A stretch of DNA of 36,039 nucleotides from an uncultured Acidimicrobiales bacterium (GTDB taxonomy: Bacteria > Actinomycetota > Acidimicrobiia > Acidimicrobiales > UBA10347), in assembly GCA_937991435.1 (NCBI GenBank), contig CALKPY010000129.1, positions 1 through 36,039 of the forward strand, given 5' to 3'. Made by a program: the position numbers and the translations under genes. Positions 34,491-36,039 of this stretch are shown piece after piece. Each line of letters starts with the position of its first letter. The stretch's first letter is position 1. The notes under the pieces are model-generated. The model was not told where the DNA came from, searched no databases, and saw nothing but the letters and a program-made list of their open reading frames with translations.

Positions 34491-36039
34491 TCAGAGGTCG
34501 CCGTAGCGCTCACTCTGTTCGGCGTCGAAGGCGTCATTGAATGACACAACCTCGACGTCAGCAAGCTTCTTTGGCTTGTCGTCGTTACGTGAGCGCCCGC
34601 CGCCATCACGGCTTCCGCCACGACCGCCGCCATCACGACCACCGCCATCACGACCACCACGGCCGCCGCCATCGCGACCACCGCGACCGCCGCCGTCACG
34701 GTTGCGACCACCACGATCACCGCCGCGACCACCACGGTCACCGCCATCACGACCACCACGATCACCGCCGCGACCGCCACGGTCACCGCCGCCACGAGGC
34801 TCACGATCGCCGCCGCTGCCGCCGTCAGCGCTAGCGCTGGTCAGCTCGTCAGCGAACTCTGCGGGCATCAGACTGATCTTGCCATTGGGGTCAATGTCTT
34901 CGACGACGACTTCGAGAGCATCGCCGAGGCTGAGCTCGTCTTCGACGCGATCAATACGGCGCTTGCCGCCGATCTTGGAGATGTGAACCAGACCATCACG
35001 GCCAGGCATGATGTTGACGAACGCACCGAAGTTGGTGATGTTGACAACCTTGCCCTCATAGGTCGCGCCGACCTCAGGGGTCGGTGGGTCAAGAATCAAC
35101 TTGACCTGACGTTCGGCCTCGGCAACCGCATCACGGTTCGATGACGCGATCGACACCACGCCGACCATGCCATCGTCGTCGACACTGATGTCGGCTCCGG
35201 TCTCGGCCTGCATGGCGTTGATGACCTTGCCTTTAGGGCCAATGATCTCGCCGATCTTGTCGATCGGGATCTCAAAGCTGACGATCTGTGGCGCATTGGC
35301 GTTGATCTCTGGGCGAGGTCCGTCGATTGCATCTTTCATGCAAGCAAGAATCTGCAACCGGGCATCGAGTGCCTGCTGCAGCGCAGCGGACAAGACGTCG
35401 GCAGGAATGCCGTCGATCTTGGTGTCCATCTGCAGAGCGGTTACGAAGTCAGAGGTACCGGCAACCTTGAAGTCCATGTCGCCCATGGCATCTTCGGCAC
35501 CGAGAATATCGGTGATGGTGACGTACTTGCCGTCTTCGTGAATCAGACCCATGGCGATACCGGCCACTGGAGCAGAAATTGGAACACCAGCGTCCATCAG
35601 AGACAGCGATGAACCGCAGACCGAAGCCATTGAGCTCGAACCGTTCGACGCCATTACTTCTGACACAAGGCGGTAGGTGTACGGGAAGCTCTCGAAGTCA
35701 GGAATCACTGGTACGAGAGCGCGCTCAGCGAGTGCACCGTGGCCGATTTCGCGACGCTTTGGTCCACGCATGAAGCCGGTTTCGCCGGTGCAGTAAGGCG
35801 GGAAGTTGTAGTGGTGCATGTAGCGCTTGCGCTCGAGCGGATCGATGCCGTCGATCATCTGGTCCATGCGGCCGGTGCCGAGAGTGGCAACGTTGAGTAC
35901 CTGCGTGTCGCCACGTTGGAACAATCCAGAACCGTGACCGGTCGGCGTTACGCCAACCTCGGCTGAGAGTTCACGCAGGTCAGCAGGACCACGGCCGTCC
36001 ATACGAATACCGTCGTTGAGGATGCGCTCACGCACAACC
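34491..36039 (-). CDS. pnp: Polyribonucleotide nucleotidyltransferase (3' part, start outside window)
   Basis: The gene runs off the right edge, and the visible ~516 residues are its C-terminal two thirds. They include the end of the linker (VVRERILNDGIRMDGRG), the second RNase PH core (TGETGFMRGPKRREIGHGALAERAL), a KH domain (IDKIGEIIGPKGKVINAM) and an S1 domain (GKVVNITNFGAFVNIMPGRDGLVHIS). The protein degrades RNA from the 3' end with phosphate and trims transcripts. After the S1 domain comes a tail of about 75 residues made almost only of Gly, Arg and Asp, then a short acidic end (SFNDAFDAEQSERYGDL). The tail is longer and more repetitive than usual. It heads the run with dapB. Confidence 0.95.
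   Translation of the reverse strand, partial: VVRERILNDGIRMDGRGPADLRELSAEVGVTPTGHGSGLFQRGDTQVLNVATLGTGRMDQMIDGIDPLERKRYMHHYNFPPYCTGETGFMRGPKRREIGHGALAERALVPVIPDFESFPYTYRLVSEVMASNGSSSMASVCGSSLSLMDAGVPISAPVAGIAMGLIHEDGKYVTITDILGAEDAMGDMDFKVAGTSDFVTALQMDTKIDGIPADVLSAALQQALDARLQILACMKDAIDGPRPEINANAPQIVSFEIPIDKIGEIIGPKGKVINAMQAETGADISVDDDGMVGVVSIASSNRDAVAEAERQVKLILDPPTPEVGATYEGKVVNITNFGAFVNIMPGRDGLVHISKIGGKRRIDRVEDELSLGDALEVVVEDIDPNGKISLMPAEFADELTSASADGGSGGDREPRGGGDRGGRGGDRGGRDGGDRGGRGGDRGGRNRDGGGRGGRDGGGRGGRDGGGRDGGGRGGSRDGGGRSRNDDKPKKLADVEVVSFNDAFDAEQSERYGDL
34598..34824. repeat. Low-complexity Gly-Arg-Asp repeat in the PNPase tail
   Basis: Imperfect tandem units of about 9-24 bp built from CGACCACCGC, CGACCACCACG and TCACCGCC encode GGRD/GGDRGG repeats. 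Such DNA is prone to slippage, so length may vary between strains and assemblies. Confidence 0.9.

Overview
The window looks like chromosomal core DNA of a high-GC, free-living actinobacterium. I infer an Acidimicrobiia-type lineage (Ilumatobacter or a marine relative) from three things: the gene order pnp-dapB-dapA-rnj-ftsK-rimO-pgsA-cinA, a DUF3097 gene, and frequent GTG starts with little Shine-Dalgarno sequence. This is inference from layout and protein style, not from a database search. I see no rRNA, tRNA, CRISPR array, transposase or phage gene.

Left part (1-10.7 kb) is mostly metabolism and regulation. A gene cut by the left edge encodes a four-cluster ferredoxin subunit fused to an NrfD-like membrane anchor of a molybdopterin-type oxidoreductase. 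It diverges from a LysR regulator across a clear LysR box. Next come xylulokinase, a YjbR-family protein overlapping a Baeyer-Villiger-type flavin monooxygenase, a ferritin-like diiron protein, a 3-hydroxyisobutyrate-dehydrogenase-like enzyme, alanine dehydrogenase with a divergent Lrp/AsnC regulator, and a DUF3097 protein.

Middle part (10.7-17.5 kb) holds the most accessory-looking locus. Three tightly packed minus-strand genes encode a beta-class DNA methyltransferase with an extra C-terminal nuclease-like domain, a 112-residue helical protein of unknown function, and a 337-residue protein with restriction-nuclease-like motifs. This is probably an unusually built restriction-modification system. 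A class V PLP enzyme diverges from it, followed by MsrB and an NfeD-like/flotillin pair. The flotillin stop codon sits inside a perfect 26-bp tandem duplication and is followed by a strong hairpin.

Right part (17.5-36 kb) is one long run of minus-strand genes. In transcription order: pnp (cut by the right edge), dapB, SURF1, a winged-helix-like protein, dapA, rnj, a terminator hairpin, ftsK, a DUF3179 lipoprotein, an orphan PEP-utilising swivel-domain protein, a Na+/Ca2+ exchanger, rimO, pgsA, cinA and ppx. Many stop/start overlaps of 4 bp (ATGA or GTGA) show translational coupling. The set joins RNA turnover (PNPase, RNase J), lysine/peptidoglycan precursor synthesis (DapA, DapB), chromosome segregation (FtsK), ribosome modification (RimO), phospholipid synthesis (PgsA) and polyphosphate or (p)ppGpp metabolism (Ppx). 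No gene-free stretch exceeds 300 bases. The longest gaps are about 180 bases (before ftsK), 137 bases (23240-23375) and 134 bases (9201-9334).
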